Part shown: piece by piece, positions 7,194 through 16,039 of the stretch
Layout of the letters: each line of letters opens with the position of its first letter
How positions within the stretch are numbered: the first letter of the stretch is position 1
Assembly (NCBI RefSeq): GCF_900099685.1
Contig: NZ_FNDW01000001.1
Coordinates: 617,631-681,630 of the forward strand
Source of the DNA: Chryseobacterium taeanense
Lineage (GTDB): Bacteria; Bacteroidota; Bacteroidia; Flavobacteriales; Weeksellaceae
Reading direction: 5' to 3'
DNA length: 64,000 nt
The notes under the pieces: model-generated
Databases searched by the model: none
The model's input: only the letters and a program-made list of their open reading frames with translations
What the model was told of the DNA's origin: nothing
Translations under genes and position numbers: made by a program

Positions 7194-8234
7194 ATGATAG
7201 TTAAAAAAAAGAAAAGTCTTTTTTTATTAGGAAGTCTGTTGCTGCTTTCAGCATGTGGCGGAAAAGAACAGCCTGTAGCCAAAGCCGAGCCTGTAAAGGT
7301 AGGTGTTCAGAAAATAGAGTTGGTTTCCCGGCCTGAAATATTTTCTTACAGTGGAAATATTCTCGCAGACAATAGTGTGAGCATTGGCTTTGGCGTTTCC
7401 GGGCGTGTCACTGCGGTGTATGTTCAGGAAGGGCAGCATGTATCTAAAGGTCAGCTTTTAGCGGCCATCGAAACCAGTGCTTATCAGAATGCCCTGGCTG
7501 TTGCCGGCGCAGGAATGGATCAGGCTCAGGATAATTTCAACCGTCTCAACCAGCTTTATCTTAAAAAAAGTTTACCGGAAAGAGATTATATCGCCGCAAA
7601 AGTAGCGCTGGCACAATCTAAAGCCAATAGAGATATTGCCATGAAAAATTTGAGAGATACAAAGCTCTATGCTTCTTTTTCAGGAATCATTTCTCAAAAG
7701 CTTACCGAAGCCGGTGCCACAGCAGCACCCGGAGTTCCTGCTTTTACGATTGTAAAAACAGATAAGGTGTATGCCGCTGCATCCATTACGGAGAACGAGA
7801 TTAGCGCTCTTAAGATAGGGGATCCTGTAGAAGTTTCCATTCCAAGTCTCAATCGTACGATTCACGGAAATGTTACCATCATCAATCCGCAGGCAGATAA
7901 CAATTCCAGGACATACACCGTAAAGATTCGTCTTGATAATCCGGGAGGGCAGATATTGCCGGGGATGATTACAGATATCAATATCAATACAGGGAAAAGC
8001 AAAAATGCCATTATCCTTCCTGCCCAGGCAGTACTTAAAAGTTCCGATGGATCCAGCTACGTTTATACCGTGAAATCTGCTAAAAAAGGAGCTACCGCCT
8101 TTAAAAAGAGAGTAGAAATGCAGAATATGGCAGGTGCCAGCGATGTCATCATCAAAAGCGGACTGACTCCGGATGACCAGGTCGTTATTTCCGGGCAGAC
8201 ACGTCTTGAAGATGGCAAACCTGTTAAGTTTTAA
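7194..8234 (+). CDS. RND efflux periplasmic adaptor lipoprotein (MFP)
   Basis: 346 residues. The signal peptide has a lipobox with Cys21 (LLLSACGG). Membrane-fusion-protein domains follow in order: first half of the lipoyl/barrel-sandwich domain (SVSIGFGVSGRVTAVYVQEGQHVSKGQLLAAIE, residues 62-94), an alpha-hairpin (to about 155), the second lipoyl half (ASFSGIISQKLTEAGATAAPG), a beta-barrel and the membrane-proximal domain. It links the inner-membrane pump to TolC. First gene of a three-gene pump operon: 11 nt to the pump gene. Confidence 0.95.
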   Translation: MIVKKKKSLFLLGSLLLLSACGGKEQPVAKAEPVKVGVQKIELVSRPEIFSYSGNILADNSVSIGFGVSGRVTAVYVQEGQHVSKGQLLAAIETSAYQNALAVAGAGMDQAQDNFNRLNQLYLKKSLPERDYIAAKVALAQSKANRDIAMKNLRDTKLYASFSGIISQKLTEAGATAAPGVPAFTIVKTDKVYAAASITENEISALKIGDPVEVSIPSLNRTIHGNVTIINPQADNNSRTYTVKIRLDNPGGQILPGMITDININTGKSKNAIILPAQAVLKSSDGSSYVYTVKSAKKGATAFKKRVEMQNMAGASDVIIKSGLTPDDQVVISGQTRLEDGKPVKF

Positions 8235-8245
8235 TTCAAAAAGAA

Positions 8246-11200
8246 ATGAAAGAAATGACGAATAAAAAAGTGCATTTTCTGGAAGCTGCAATGAAGCATA
8301 AGCAGGTGGTGATCGTGCTGGTATTCTTGTTGATGATTCTGGGAATCAATGCGCTGATAAATATGCCGCGAAGCGAAAATCCGCGTATCGATATGCCTGT
8401 TGCTGCAGTCTATGCATTCTATCCGGGAGCTGATGAGCATCAGGTAGAAGAGGAAGTAGCTAAAAAAATAGAACAGTATCTTTTCTCATTTGAAGAGATC
8501 AAAAAGAAAAAAGTAAAAGCTGAGGTTAAAGAAGGGCAGGTGTTTTTTACCGTAGAAATGAACACCGATGTGAAAGACCGTAAAAAGTTTTGGCATACCC
8601 TTCAGCTGGACATGGATGCTAATCTGCGTCCGAAGCTTCCTGCCGGTGTGGTGGGTCCTTTTATCAACAGTAATTTTGCTAATGTAACGGCGATGATAAT
8701 CTCGGTATCTTCCAAAGAAAGATCATATGCTGAAATCGAAAGCTATGTTGATAAGCTGGAAGATGGTCTGAAGGTAATCCCTACGGTTTCCAAGATCAAC
8801 CGTTCCGGGGGACAGAGACAGCAGATTTATATTAAAATCAATGACCAGAAGCTTCAGCAATATGGTTTTGGAGTGAATACATTGGTGAATGCCATCCAAC
8901 AGCAGAATGTAACGGGGTATAATGGAGAAATATCCGGAGGTTCCAATGCCATTATTCCGGTGTACACCAACAGCCGGTATAAGAATATGTCTGATATTGC
9001 CGAGCAGATCGTCTATACGACACCGGCAGGCAATATAGTACGCCTGAAAGATGTTGCTGACCTTGAAAGACGATTTGAAGAGCCTTCCTCATTTGTAAGG
9101 GTAGGGGATGAAAAAGCAATGGTGCTGACCGTTGACATGCAGCCCGGAAATAATATCGTTGCCTTCGGGAAAGAAGTGGAGAAAAAGATTGAGGACATTC
9201 AGAAAGATTTCCCGCCGGATATCCATATGAAAACGATTGTGAATCAGCCAGAGGCGGTTGGGGAAAGCATTAGCCATTTCATGATGGAGTTTGGTCTTGC
9301 CATAGGTTCTGTGGTATTGGTGGTGATGCTACTGCTTCCTATAAGGGTAGCCGGTGTGGCTTCTGTTGCAGCGCCTATTTCTATACTGATTACATTTGGA
9401 TTGATGCAGATCGTGGGGCTGGAACTTCATCAGGTAACCCTTGCGGCTTTGATCATAGTTCTCGGGATGGTGGTAGATAATGCCATTGTGGTCGTTGATA
9501 ATTATATTGAGAAGCTGGACGAAGGCATAACACCATGGACGGCAGCATGGCAGGCAGCCCAGCAGCTCTCACTTCCAATATTTACGGCAACGATGGCGAT
9601 TATACTTGCATTTGCCCCGTTGGCTATATTTATGGATGGGATTTCAAAGGACTTTATGTTCTCATTGCCTATTACAGTTGCTATAGCACTGATAACCTCG
9701 ATGCTTGTCGCGCTTTTCCTTACGCCATATACATGCTATGTCTTTATTAAAAAGGGGTTAAAGCATAAAATGAGTGACCGGCCACTGAAGAAAAATATGC
9801 TGGATCACCTTCAGACCGTTTTTGATAATGGGGTTGGGCTGGCCTTCAAATGGCCAAAGACAACCATGCTTATAGGTGTGTTATCAATTTTTAGTGCCCT
9901 GTTTATTGCCACCAAAGTAGATCCGGAGTTTTTCCCGATCAGTGAGAGAAATCAGTTCAATATGGAGGTATGGATGCCTAACGGAACTTCGCTGGAGAAA
10001 ACTGAGGGTAAGGTAAAAGAACTTGAAAAGATTCTTAAAAAAGACAACCGGGTAGTGGATATCACCAGTTTTGTAGGGATGAGTTCGCCTCGTTTCCATA
10101 CAACGTATGCCCCGGAATCTCCTAAAAAATATTTTGCCCAGGTTTTTATTACTACCGTGAGTAATGATGCAACGAACGACATGGCCAAAGAATATCTGGA
10201 AAAGCTGAAGAACTTTATGCCGGATGGTCAGCTTAAAGTCAAGCAGCTCAGTTTCCAGGAAGGTTCGCCGATTGATATCCGTGTCGTAAGTGACAACGAA
10301 GCCGACCAGCGAAAAGTAGCCCTTGAGGTGAAAAAGATCCTTGAAAATACGCCGGGAACAAATAATGTACGTATTGGTAGTGAGTACGATTATATGGGGG
10401 TAAAGCTGAATGTGGATGATGTAAAGGCCAATCGTCTTGGCATCACCAATCAGGCCATTACCCAAACCTTAGGAGCCGGACTGAAAGGCTATTCCGTATC
10501 CACCTTATGGGAAGGTGATAAGCCGGTTGATATCTTTTTGAGGTATGATTCGATCAGTAGAAAAGATATGAATGCACTGGAAAATCTGCACATACAGTCT
10601 TATTTCGGAGAGAAAATTCCTCTTAAAGAAGTAGCGACATTACAGCCGCAATGGCATACAGGTGTCATTTTAAGAAGAAACGGAATTAAATATACCAGCG
10701 TTTTTGCAGAAGCCCAATTGGGGCCGAAGCCATCAAGAATATTGAAAGAAGCCCAGCCGAAAATTGATGCGCTCGCATTACCGGCAGGAACGACTATCCA
10801 ATACGGGGGGGATGCAGAATCAACGCTGGAAAACATGCCGGGAATGATGGTTTCGCTTGCTGTAAGTCTTATCCTGATCTTCCTTACGCTGCTGTTCCAG
10901 TTCAAGAGTCTGGGGAAAGCACTCATTATCCTGTGTACTTTTCTTCTGAGCCTTTTCGGAGCCTTCTTCGGACTGTTTATTACCGGAAATCCATTGGGAC
11001 TGACAGGCTTTATGGGAATCATCAGTCTGATCGGTATTGTGGTAAGAAACGGAATCATCCTGGTAGACTATGCCGATGAATTGATCCGGGAACACGGGTA
11101 CACCCACAAAGCAGCGGCCATGGCGGCGGCCAAACGAAGAATGCGTCCGATATTTCTTACTTCAGCGGCAGCTGCGGTAGGCGTAGTTCCTATGATCGTG

Positions 11201-11392
11201 GGTAAATCACCGATGTGGGCTCCATTGGGAAGTGTATTGGCTTTCGGGCTTATCTTCTCCATGATCTTCACGCTTTTCATTGTACCGGTGATGTATTATA
11301 AGCTTCTAAAAGATCCTGTACCTAGAGATGAAACCCCTGAAGATCAATTGGACGATGAGGTTATTTTATATAAACCCAAACCTCATCACTAA
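8246..11392 (+). CDS. RND multidrug-type efflux pump, inner-membrane subunit (HAE1-like)
   Basis: 1048 residues, the usual RND length. TM1 is at residues 20-37; a porter domain follows; TM2-TM6 at about 345-490 carry VLGMVVDNAIVVVDNYIEK with the TM4 acidic residues of the proton relay; a second porter half and TM8-TM12 at about 870-1025 contain VVRNGIILVDYADE. It exports lipophilic compounds with proton import. It lacks the DFGxxxDGA metal signature seen in the CzcA-type pump at 22575, so drug, lipid or detergent export is more likely than metal export. An alternative ATG is 9 nt downstream of the chosen start. Confidence 0.95.
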   Translation: MKEMTNKKVHFLEAAMKHKQVVIVLVFLLMILGINALINMPRSENPRIDMPVAAVYAFYPGADEHQVEEEVAKKIEQYLFSFEEIKKKKVKAEVKEGQVFFTVEMNTDVKDRKKFWHTLQLDMDANLRPKLPAGVVGPFINSNFANVTAMIISVSSKERSYAEIESYVDKLEDGLKVIPTVSKINRSGGQRQQIYIKINDQKLQQYGFGVNTLVNAIQQQNVTGYNGEISGGSNAIIPVYTNSRYKNMSDIAEQIVYTTPAGNIVRLKDVADLERRFEEPSSFVRVGDEKAMVLTVDMQPGNNIVAFGKEVEKKIEDIQKDFPPDIHMKTIVNQPEAVGESISHFMMEFGLAIGSVVLVVMLLLPIRVAGVASVAAPISILITFGLMQIVGLELHQVTLAALIIVLGMVVDNAIVVVDNYIEKLDEGITPWTAAWQAAQQLSLPIFTATMAIILAFAPLAIFMDGISKDFMFSLPITVAIALITSMLVALFLTPYTCYVFIKKGLKHKMSDRPLKKNMLDHLQTVFDNGVGLAFKWPKTTMLIGVLSIFSALFIATKVDPEFFPISERNQFNMEVWMPNGTSLEKTEGKVKELEKILKKDNRVVDITSFVGMSSPRFHTTYAPESPKKYFAQVFITTVSNDATNDMAKEYLEKLKNFMPDGQLKVKQLSFQEGSPIDIRVVSDNEADQRKVALEVKKILENTPGTNNVRIGSEYDYMGVKLNVDDVKANRLGITNQAITQTLGAGLKGYSVSTLWEGDKPVDIFLRYDSISRKDMNALENLHIQSYFGEKIPLKEVATLQPQWHTGVILRRNGIKYTSVFAEAQLGPKPSRILKEAQPKIDALALPAGTTIQYGGDAESTLENMPGMMVSLAVSLILIFLTLLFQFKSLGKALIILCTFLLSLFGAFFGLFITGNPLGLTGFMGIISLIGIVVRNGIILVDYADELIREHGYTHKAAAMAAAKRRMRPIFLTSAAAAVGVVPMIVGKSPMWAPLGSVLAFGLIFSMIFTLFIVPVMYYKLLKDPVPRDETPEDQLDDEVILYKPKPHH

Positions 11393-11420
11393 AATAATTA
11401 TAATATCAAATTTTTTAACC

Positions 11421-11479
11421 GGTTGTCCTGTATTAATTTCTTGTTTTTAAGCTCCTTCGTTTATAGCTGCAGGACAACC
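11421..11479. promoter_or_regulatory. Inverted repeat in the leader of the TolC gene
   Basis: GGTTGTCCTG (11421-11430) and CAGGACAACC (11470-11479) are perfect 10-bp arms with a 39-nt loop, ending 14 nt before the TolC start codon. There is no T tract, so it is not a standard terminator. It may be an mRNA structure that sets the pump-to-TolC expression ratio. Confidence 0.45.
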
Positions 11480-11493
11480 TTTAAGTAAAAAAA

Positions 11494-12774
11494 ATGAAAA
11501 TCATATACGATACGATATCAAAAATAGTTCTGGTGCTGATGTTCACTGCCGCAGTAAATTTTCAGGCTCAGGAACGGGTGGTTTCTTTGGATGAAGTCAA
11601 AAACCTGGCATTAGAGAACAATAAAAAGATCAGGAAAGCCCAGCAGAATATAGAAGCTGCCAAAGCGGCAAGAACAGCTTCAGAAGCGGGAGGAAAACCC
11701 ACTTTGGACGGAAGTGTGGGAGGATATTATTTCTCGAAACCGCTTTCTAACCTGATACCGGAAGTATTGGGAAGTGCCAATGTGAATGTTACCCAGGTGT
11801 TGTATGCCGGCGGTAAAGTAGAAACCGGTAAAAAGCTCTCTTCAGCTGCTGTAGATCTGCAGATGGCTCAGAAAGCTCTTACCAAAGAAGAGGTAAAGTT
11901 GTCTGCTGAGACCCTATACTGGCAAATTGTAAATGCCAAGGAGAAAATAGCACTCGCCAAAGAATATATCAAACTTTTAGATCAGTTGCATACCAATGTG
12001 AAGAATTCCTTTGATGCGGGGCTAACGTATAAAAATGATCTGTTGAAAATAGAAGTTCAGCAGAACGAAGCCCAGCTCAACTTGAAACGTGCAGAAGATG
12101 GTTTTAGCATAGCCAAATTAAATCTTGCCCAGATCGCGGGACTTCCTAATTCCGATTTTGATGTGGAGGATTCTGTAAGCGGGAGCTTTGCCGGTGTTTT
12201 AGCAGACAGCCAGGTACAGCCGACGAATCGTCCGGAGCTTTCTATTCTTGCCAAAGCGGTAGAAATCAATCAGCTTCAGGAAAAGCTGCTGGATGGTGAT
12301 CGTAAGCCTAACGTAGCGCTTTCAGGAATCGGCTTCTCCAGTGTTGGTAAAAACGTTAATCCTATTAATATGAAAAACAATATGCAGGGATTTGTGGGAA
12401 TGCTATCTGTGAATATTCCGATTTACGACTGGGGAGCAAGAAAAGAGAAGGTAAAAGAGCAACAGTATAAAACGAATGCTCAAAAGCTTGAAATGGAAGA
12501 AACCCAGGAATTATTGGTTCTGGAAGTTCAGAATGCGGTCATGCAGCTTAATCAGTCTCTCAAACGTATCGAGCTTGCTGAAAGATCTCTTGTTCAGGCC
12601 ACGGAAAATCTACGTTTGAACCAGGATCGATATGACGCAGGAACCGTTGTGGCAGAGGAAGTATTAAAAGCTCAGGTTCTTTGGCAGGAAGCAAAATCAG
12701 AGATTCTGGATGCCAAGGCAGAATATAAAATCAATGAAGCGAAATATAAGAAAGCATCAGGTGTGACTGATTGA
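11494..12774 (+). CDS. TolC-family outer-membrane efflux channel
   Basis: 426 residues with a signal peptide ending near FQAQ. Two OEP repeats are visible, each with long heptad-rich helices: the first contains SLDEVKNLALENNKKIRKAQQNIEAAKAAR, the second SVNIPIYDWGARKEKVKEQQ and a closing helical stretch with RYDAGTVVAEEVLKAQ. It provides the outer-membrane exit for the pump genes upstream. The 101-nt gap from the pump holds an inverted repeat. Confidence 0.93.
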   Translation: MKIIYDTISKIVLVLMFTAAVNFQAQERVVSLDEVKNLALENNKKIRKAQQNIEAAKAARTASEAGGKPTLDGSVGGYYFSKPLSNLIPEVLGSANVNVTQVLYAGGKVETGKKLSSAAVDLQMAQKALTKEEVKLSAETLYWQIVNAKEKIALAKEYIKLLDQLHTNVKNSFDAGLTYKNDLLKIEVQQNEAQLNLKRAEDGFSIAKLNLAQIAGLPNSDFDVEDSVSGSFAGVLADSQVQPTNRPELSILAKAVEINQLQEKLLDGDRKPNVALSGIGFSSVGKNVNPINMKNNMQGFVGMLSVNIPIYDWGARKEKVKEQQYKTNAQKLEMEETQELLVLEVQNAVMQLNQSLKRIELAERSLVQATENLRLNQDRYDAGTVVAEEVLKAQVLWQEAKSEILDAKAEYKINEAKYKKASGVTD

Positions 12775-12814
12775 TATTTAAGTGTTTTTAGAAAGGAAGA
12801 GTAATCTTTCTACC

Positions 12815-12848
12815 GAACCGGCTGTTTATCGACAGTCGGTTCTTTTAA
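12815..12848 (+). terminator. Rho-independent terminator of the first RND operon
   Basis: GAACCGGCTGT and ACAGTCGGTTC arms with one GU pair, 6-nt loop, followed by TTTT. Confidence 0.8.
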
Positions 12849-12926
12849 AACTTTAAAGAAATTATCAACAAAAGTCAGCAGATAAAACTATCAGGTAATC
12901 TGCAAGACTTTTAAAAATAAATTTAT

Positions 12927-12945
12927 CTCCCTGTTCTAAACAGGG
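12927..12945. repeat. Small inverted repeat between two terminators
   Basis: TCCCTGTT-CTA-AACAGGGA. No T tract follows, and the role is unknown. Nothing else is seen in the gap 12849-12970. Confidence 0.4.
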
Positions 12946-12970
12946 AATATTTTCATTAATCTATTTATCC

Positions 12971-13000
12971 AACCGGCTGCATTTTGTGGCCGGTTTTTTT
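12971..13000 (+). terminator. Second terminator ahead of the Crp/Fnr gene
   Basis: AACCGGC and GCCGGTT arms followed by seven T. Together with the hairpin at 12815 it insulates the two pump operons. Confidence 0.8.
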
Positions 13001-13078
13001 AAGTATAATGCTCTTTATAAACAATATAATTTTAGACAAATGCATCATTAAACTTAAAAAGTTATTGTTAATTATATT

Positions 13079-13086
13079 TATATTTG
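13079..13086 (+). promoter_or_regulatory. -7 box TATATTTG directly before the Crp/Fnr start
   Basis: Perfect TAnnTTTG match only 3 nt upstream of the ATG at 13090, so the transcript would have essentially no leader. No TTG at the expected -33 distance. Confidence 0.45.
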
Positions 13087-13089
13087 AGG

Positions 13090-13698
13090 ATGAATATCAA
13101 CAAAATATCCGATCCCGAATTCAAGAAAGAAATTGCATCGAATGAAAACCTTAAGCTGTTTCCGGCCGGAACGGTTATTTTAGATATCAATTCATACATC
13201 AATTATATTCCTTTGGTGATTTCGGGAAGCATCAGGGTCATCCGTACTGAGGAAGACGGACGGGAAATTCTGCTGTATTATCTCACGCCAGGTGAAAGTT
13301 GTATTTCTTCCATTCTTTCCGGACTTACACAGGATACTTCAAAAGTAAAAGTGGTAGTGGAAGAAGATGCTGAAATTCTTATGATTTCCCTACAGCAAGC
13401 TAAAGAATGGCTTCGCAAATATCCGGAATGGACAGATTTTATATTTGGCCTGTATCAAAGAAGATTTGAAGACCTGCTGGAAGTGGTGAATGCTGTTGCT
13501 TTCCAGAAAGTGGATACGAGAATTTTACATTTATTGAATCAGAAATCCCAATTATATAAATCCAAAGAGCTTTCTGTGACACATCAGCAGCTGGCAGACG
13601 AACTCGGAATTACACGTGAAGCGGTAAGCCGCGTCCTTAAACAGATCGAAACTGAAGGCAAAATAAAACTTTCCCGAAATAAAATTACACTAATGTAA
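13090..13698 (+). CDS. Crp/Fnr-family transcriptional regulator
   Basis: 202 residues from the ATG at 13090; a TTG six bases upstream is less likely. A cyclic-nucleotide-binding-type beta barrel covers residues 20-120 (FPAGTVILDI, ISGSIRVIRTEEDGREILLYYLTPGESC with Cys71), then a dimer helix and a winged HTH with SVTHQQLADELGITREAVSRVLKQIE. It has no Fnr-type N-terminal Cys cluster. It heads a run of rhodanese, OsmC and RND genes and is probably their regulator, perhaps through a thiol-based signal; that role is inferred from position. Confidence 0.88.
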   Translation: MNINKISDPEFKKEIASNENLKLFPAGTVILDINSYINYIPLVISGSIRVIRTEEDGREILLYYLTPGESCISSILSGLTQDTSKVKVVVEEDAEILMISLQQAKEWLRKYPEWTDFIFGLYQRRFEDLLEVVNAVAFQKVDTRILHLLNQKSQLYKSKELSVTHQQLADELGITREAVSRVLKQIETEGKIKLSRNKITLM

Positions 13699-13730
13699 CT
13701 TACATCACTGACCGGCTTCTTTTCTACACA

Positions 13731-13738
13731 TACATTTG
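13731..13738 (+). promoter_or_regulatory. -7 box TACATTTG for the rhodanese gene
   Basis: Matches TAnnTTTG 25 nt upstream of the rhodanese start. A regulated promoter here would place the rhodanese and OsmC genes under the adjacent Crp/Fnr protein. Confidence 0.5.
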
Positions 13739-13763
13739 CATTATCAATTTAAAAACCAATAAA

Positions 13764-14072
13764 ATGTTAGATGCAATAAAAAACCTTTTCGGAATGGATA
13801 AAACCGATTATGCAGATCTTGTAAAACAAGGTGCGGTGATTGTAGATGTAAGAAGCAAAAGCGAATACGCAGGCGGACATATTAAAAACTCCATCAATAT
13901 TCCTGTCGATCAGCTTGAGAAAAACCTTTCAAAATTAAATAAAGAAAAAACCATTATTACGTGCTGTGCTTCCGGTATGAGAAGTGCTTCTGCCAAAAAT
14001 ATTCTTCAGAATAACGGCTATAAAAATGTACATAACGGCGGCGGTTGGGCAAGTTTAAATAATAAAATATAA
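13764..14072 (+). CDS. Single-domain rhodanese-like sulfurtransferase
   Basis: 102 residues. Rhodanese signatures are in order: VIVDVRSKSEYAGGHIKNSINIP (residues 25-47) and the active-site loop ITCCASGMRSASA with catalytic Cys68 in CxxGxRS. No signal peptide, so cytoplasmic. Such proteins carry persulfide sulfur. Five nt upstream of the OsmC gene and downstream of a Crp/Fnr gene, consistent with a reactive-sulfur response. Confidence 0.9.
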   Translation: MLDAIKNLFGMDKTDYADLVKQGAVIVDVRSKSEYAGGHIKNSINIPVDQLEKNLSKLNKEKTIITCCASGMRSASAKNILQNNGYKNVHNGGGWASLNNKI

Positions 14073-14076
14073 AACA

Positions 14077-14511
14077 ATGGAAGCACATTTTTATAACGTT
14101 AATGTCGAGTGGAAAAATGACCGTAAAGGTGAAATGTCTTCTCCTGAACTTTCTCAGAATATAGAAGTAGCAACTCCACCGCAATTTCCGAAAGGAATGG
14201 AAGGAATCTGGTCTCCGGAACATCTTTTCACCGCAGCAGTAAGCAGTTGCCTGATGACGACTTTTCTCGCAATAGCAGAAAACTCAAAACTCGAATTTTC
14301 AGGCTTTGAATGCAAATCTAAAGGAAAACTGGAACAAGTAGAAGGTAAATTCCTGATGACGGAAGTGATTCTCGAACCTGTAATTACCATTAAAAACGAA
14401 TCTGAAAGAGAAAAAGCAGAAAGAGTTCTTCAGAAATCGGAGGCCAATTGTTTAATATCCAATTCCGTGAAATCAAAAATTACGATGATTCCGGAAATAA
14501 AATTGATGTAG
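14077..14511 (+). CDS. OsmC/Ohr-family peroxidase-like protein
   Basis: 144 residues. The two redox cysteines of the family are present: Cys58 in AAVSSCLMTTF and Cys79 in GFECKS. The N-terminal strands (EVATPPQFPKGMEGIWSPEHLF) are typical. OsmC proteins reduce organic hydroperoxides, and some act on persulfides. Co-transcribed with the rhodanese (4-nt gap), ending in a terminator. Confidence 0.9.
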   Translation: MEAHFYNVNVEWKNDRKGEMSSPELSQNIEVATPPQFPKGMEGIWSPEHLFTAAVSSCLMTTFLAIAENSKLEFSGFECKSKGKLEQVEGKFLMTEVILEPVITIKNESEREKAERVLQKSEANCLISNSVKSKITMIPEIKLM

Positions 14512-14536
14512 TATTCATTTCCATAGTTATAATGTT

Positions 14537-14560
14537 ACCGCCTTTTCAGGCGGTTTTTTT
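14537..14560 (+). terminator. Terminator after OsmC gene
   Basis: ACCGCC-TTTTCA-GGCGGT stem-loop followed by six further T residues. It separates the rhodanese/OsmC unit from the pump genes. Confidence 0.8.
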
Positions 14561-14623
14561 ATGCATTTTTAATAAAAAACTTCTTATGTGATATAGGTTA
14601 CTGTACAATAACGTGCATCGATC

Positions 14624-14631
14624 TAATTTTG
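14624..14631 (+). promoter_or_regulatory. -7 box TAATTTTG for the second TolC gene
   Basis: Perfect TAnnTTTG seven bases before the ATG at 14639; transcription would begin at or next to the start codon. Confidence 0.5.
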
Positions 14632-14638
14632 CTTTAAA

Positions 14639-15955
14639 ATGAGAGAAATGAGAAAGATAGCCATACTTATTTTATTGTTGACAACCTATTCAGAAGTTTT
14701 TTCGCAGGACATCGTTGTGATTTCCAAAGCAGATCTGGAAAATAAAATCATAGATAATAATCTTCAGGTAAAACTGGCAAAAAAAGATGCCGAACTTGCC
14801 AATGCCGAACTTTTGGGAACCAGATCAATGTATCTTCCCAATGTGAATGCATCTTACACTTTTTCCAATACCAATAATCCTTTGTATGCCTTTGGTACAA
14901 AGCTCAATCAGGAAAGAATCACGATGATGGATTTCAATCCTGATAATCTGAACAGCCCGAAAAGCATCTCAAATTTTGCCACAAAAATAGAAGTGCAGCA
15001 GCCGATTATCAATATGGATGCGGTGTATCAGAAAAAAGCAGGACAGGTAAAAGCAGAAGTTTTAAATATCAAAACGGAGAGAACCAAAGAATATGTTCAG
15101 TTTGAACTGAAAAAATCTTATATGATGCTTCAGCTCGCTTATAAAATGTTGGAAACTCTGGAAAATGCGAAGCAAACGACGCTTGCCAATAAAAAAGTCA
15201 TCGAAAACTATTATAAAAACGGGATGATTCAAAAATCCGAACTGTTGTATATGGATGTTCGTATCAGTGAGATAGAAAGTCAGATTCAGACTGCAAAATC
15301 CAACATCAGGAACGCTTCCGATTACTTATATTTTCTTCTGGACGAAAATTCAGAAAATAAAATACTGAAACCCGCTGAAACCTTGGAGTACACAGAATAT
15401 ATGACAGATTCCGGTGCACAGCTTAATCAGAACCGAAAAGATTTACAGGCTTACAACAAATCGCTCGAAGCCTACGATTGGATGATAAAATCATCAAAAG
15501 CAAAATTTCTTCCCAAGCTCAATGCGTTCGGCAGTTTTGAAATGTATGATAACAAAATAGCGCAATTTAATGCCAACGGATATTTAGCCGGAATTCAGCT
15601 TTCCTGGAATGTTTTCGACGGACTCAAATCAAAAAGCGAACAGGAAAAATACAAAGCAGAACGTTCCAAAGCACAGACAGAAATCGAGCAGTATTCTAAA
15701 CAAAGCCAATTGGAACTTAACAAAGCCGGCCGCCAGATTGAAGATGCAGCATCGAAGATAAATTTCACAAAACAGGCCTGGGAACAAAGCAAAGAAGCCT
15801 ACAGAATCCGAAAAAACCGTTACGATCAGGGGTTGGAAAAATCGGCTGACCTGCTCTCCGCAGAAACACTGATGTCTCAAAAAGAACTGGAATATCAGCA
15901 GGCTGTTTTTGAGTACAACGTAGCCGGTGAATATGAAAAGTTTTTGAGAAAATAA
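14639..15955 (+). CDS. TolC-family outer-membrane efflux protein
   Basis: 438 residues with an N-terminal signal peptide (IAILILLLTTYSEVFSQ). Two OEP repeats are visible with long amphipathic helices, for example NLQVKLAKKDAELANAELLG near the N-terminus and GIQLSWNVFDGLKSKSEQEK near residue 325. A second ATG nine bases in is an alternative start. First structural gene of the second RND system; the adaptor follows 84 nt downstream. Confidence 0.92.
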   Translation: MREMRKIAILILLLTTYSEVFSQDIVVISKADLENKIIDNNLQVKLAKKDAELANAELLGTRSMYLPNVNASYTFSNTNNPLYAFGTKLNQERITMMDFNPDNLNSPKSISNFATKIEVQQPIINMDAVYQKKAGQVKAEVLNIKTERTKEYVQFELKKSYMMLQLAYKMLETLENAKQTTLANKKVIENYYKNGMIQKSELLYMDVRISEIESQIQTAKSNIRNASDYLYFLLDENSENKILKPAETLEYTEYMTDSGAQLNQNRKDLQAYNKSLEAYDWMIKSSKAKFLPKLNAFGSFEMYDNKIAQFNANGYLAGIQLSWNVFDGLKSKSEQEKYKAERSKAQTEIEQYSKQSQLELNKAGRQIEDAASKINFTKQAWEQSKEAYRIRKNRYDQGLEKSADLLSAETLMSQKELEYQQAVFEYNVAGEYEKFLRK

Positions 15956-16039
15956 TTTTCAGGAGCCAAGACTTGAATGGTTCAATAACAATAGCCGCAG
16001 GTGAAATCTGTGGAACAAATAAAAATAAAAAATTTAATA

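Noticed and set aside
7680..8291. A 203-codon minus-strand open frame opposite the first adaptor gene
   Set aside because: It is the shadow of a well-supported plus-strand gene and its product has no recognisable pattern.
16001..16039. GTG start for the second adaptor, adding 13 residues
   Set aside because: It would move the lipoprotein signal away from the N-terminus; ATG 16040 gives a standard signal peptide.
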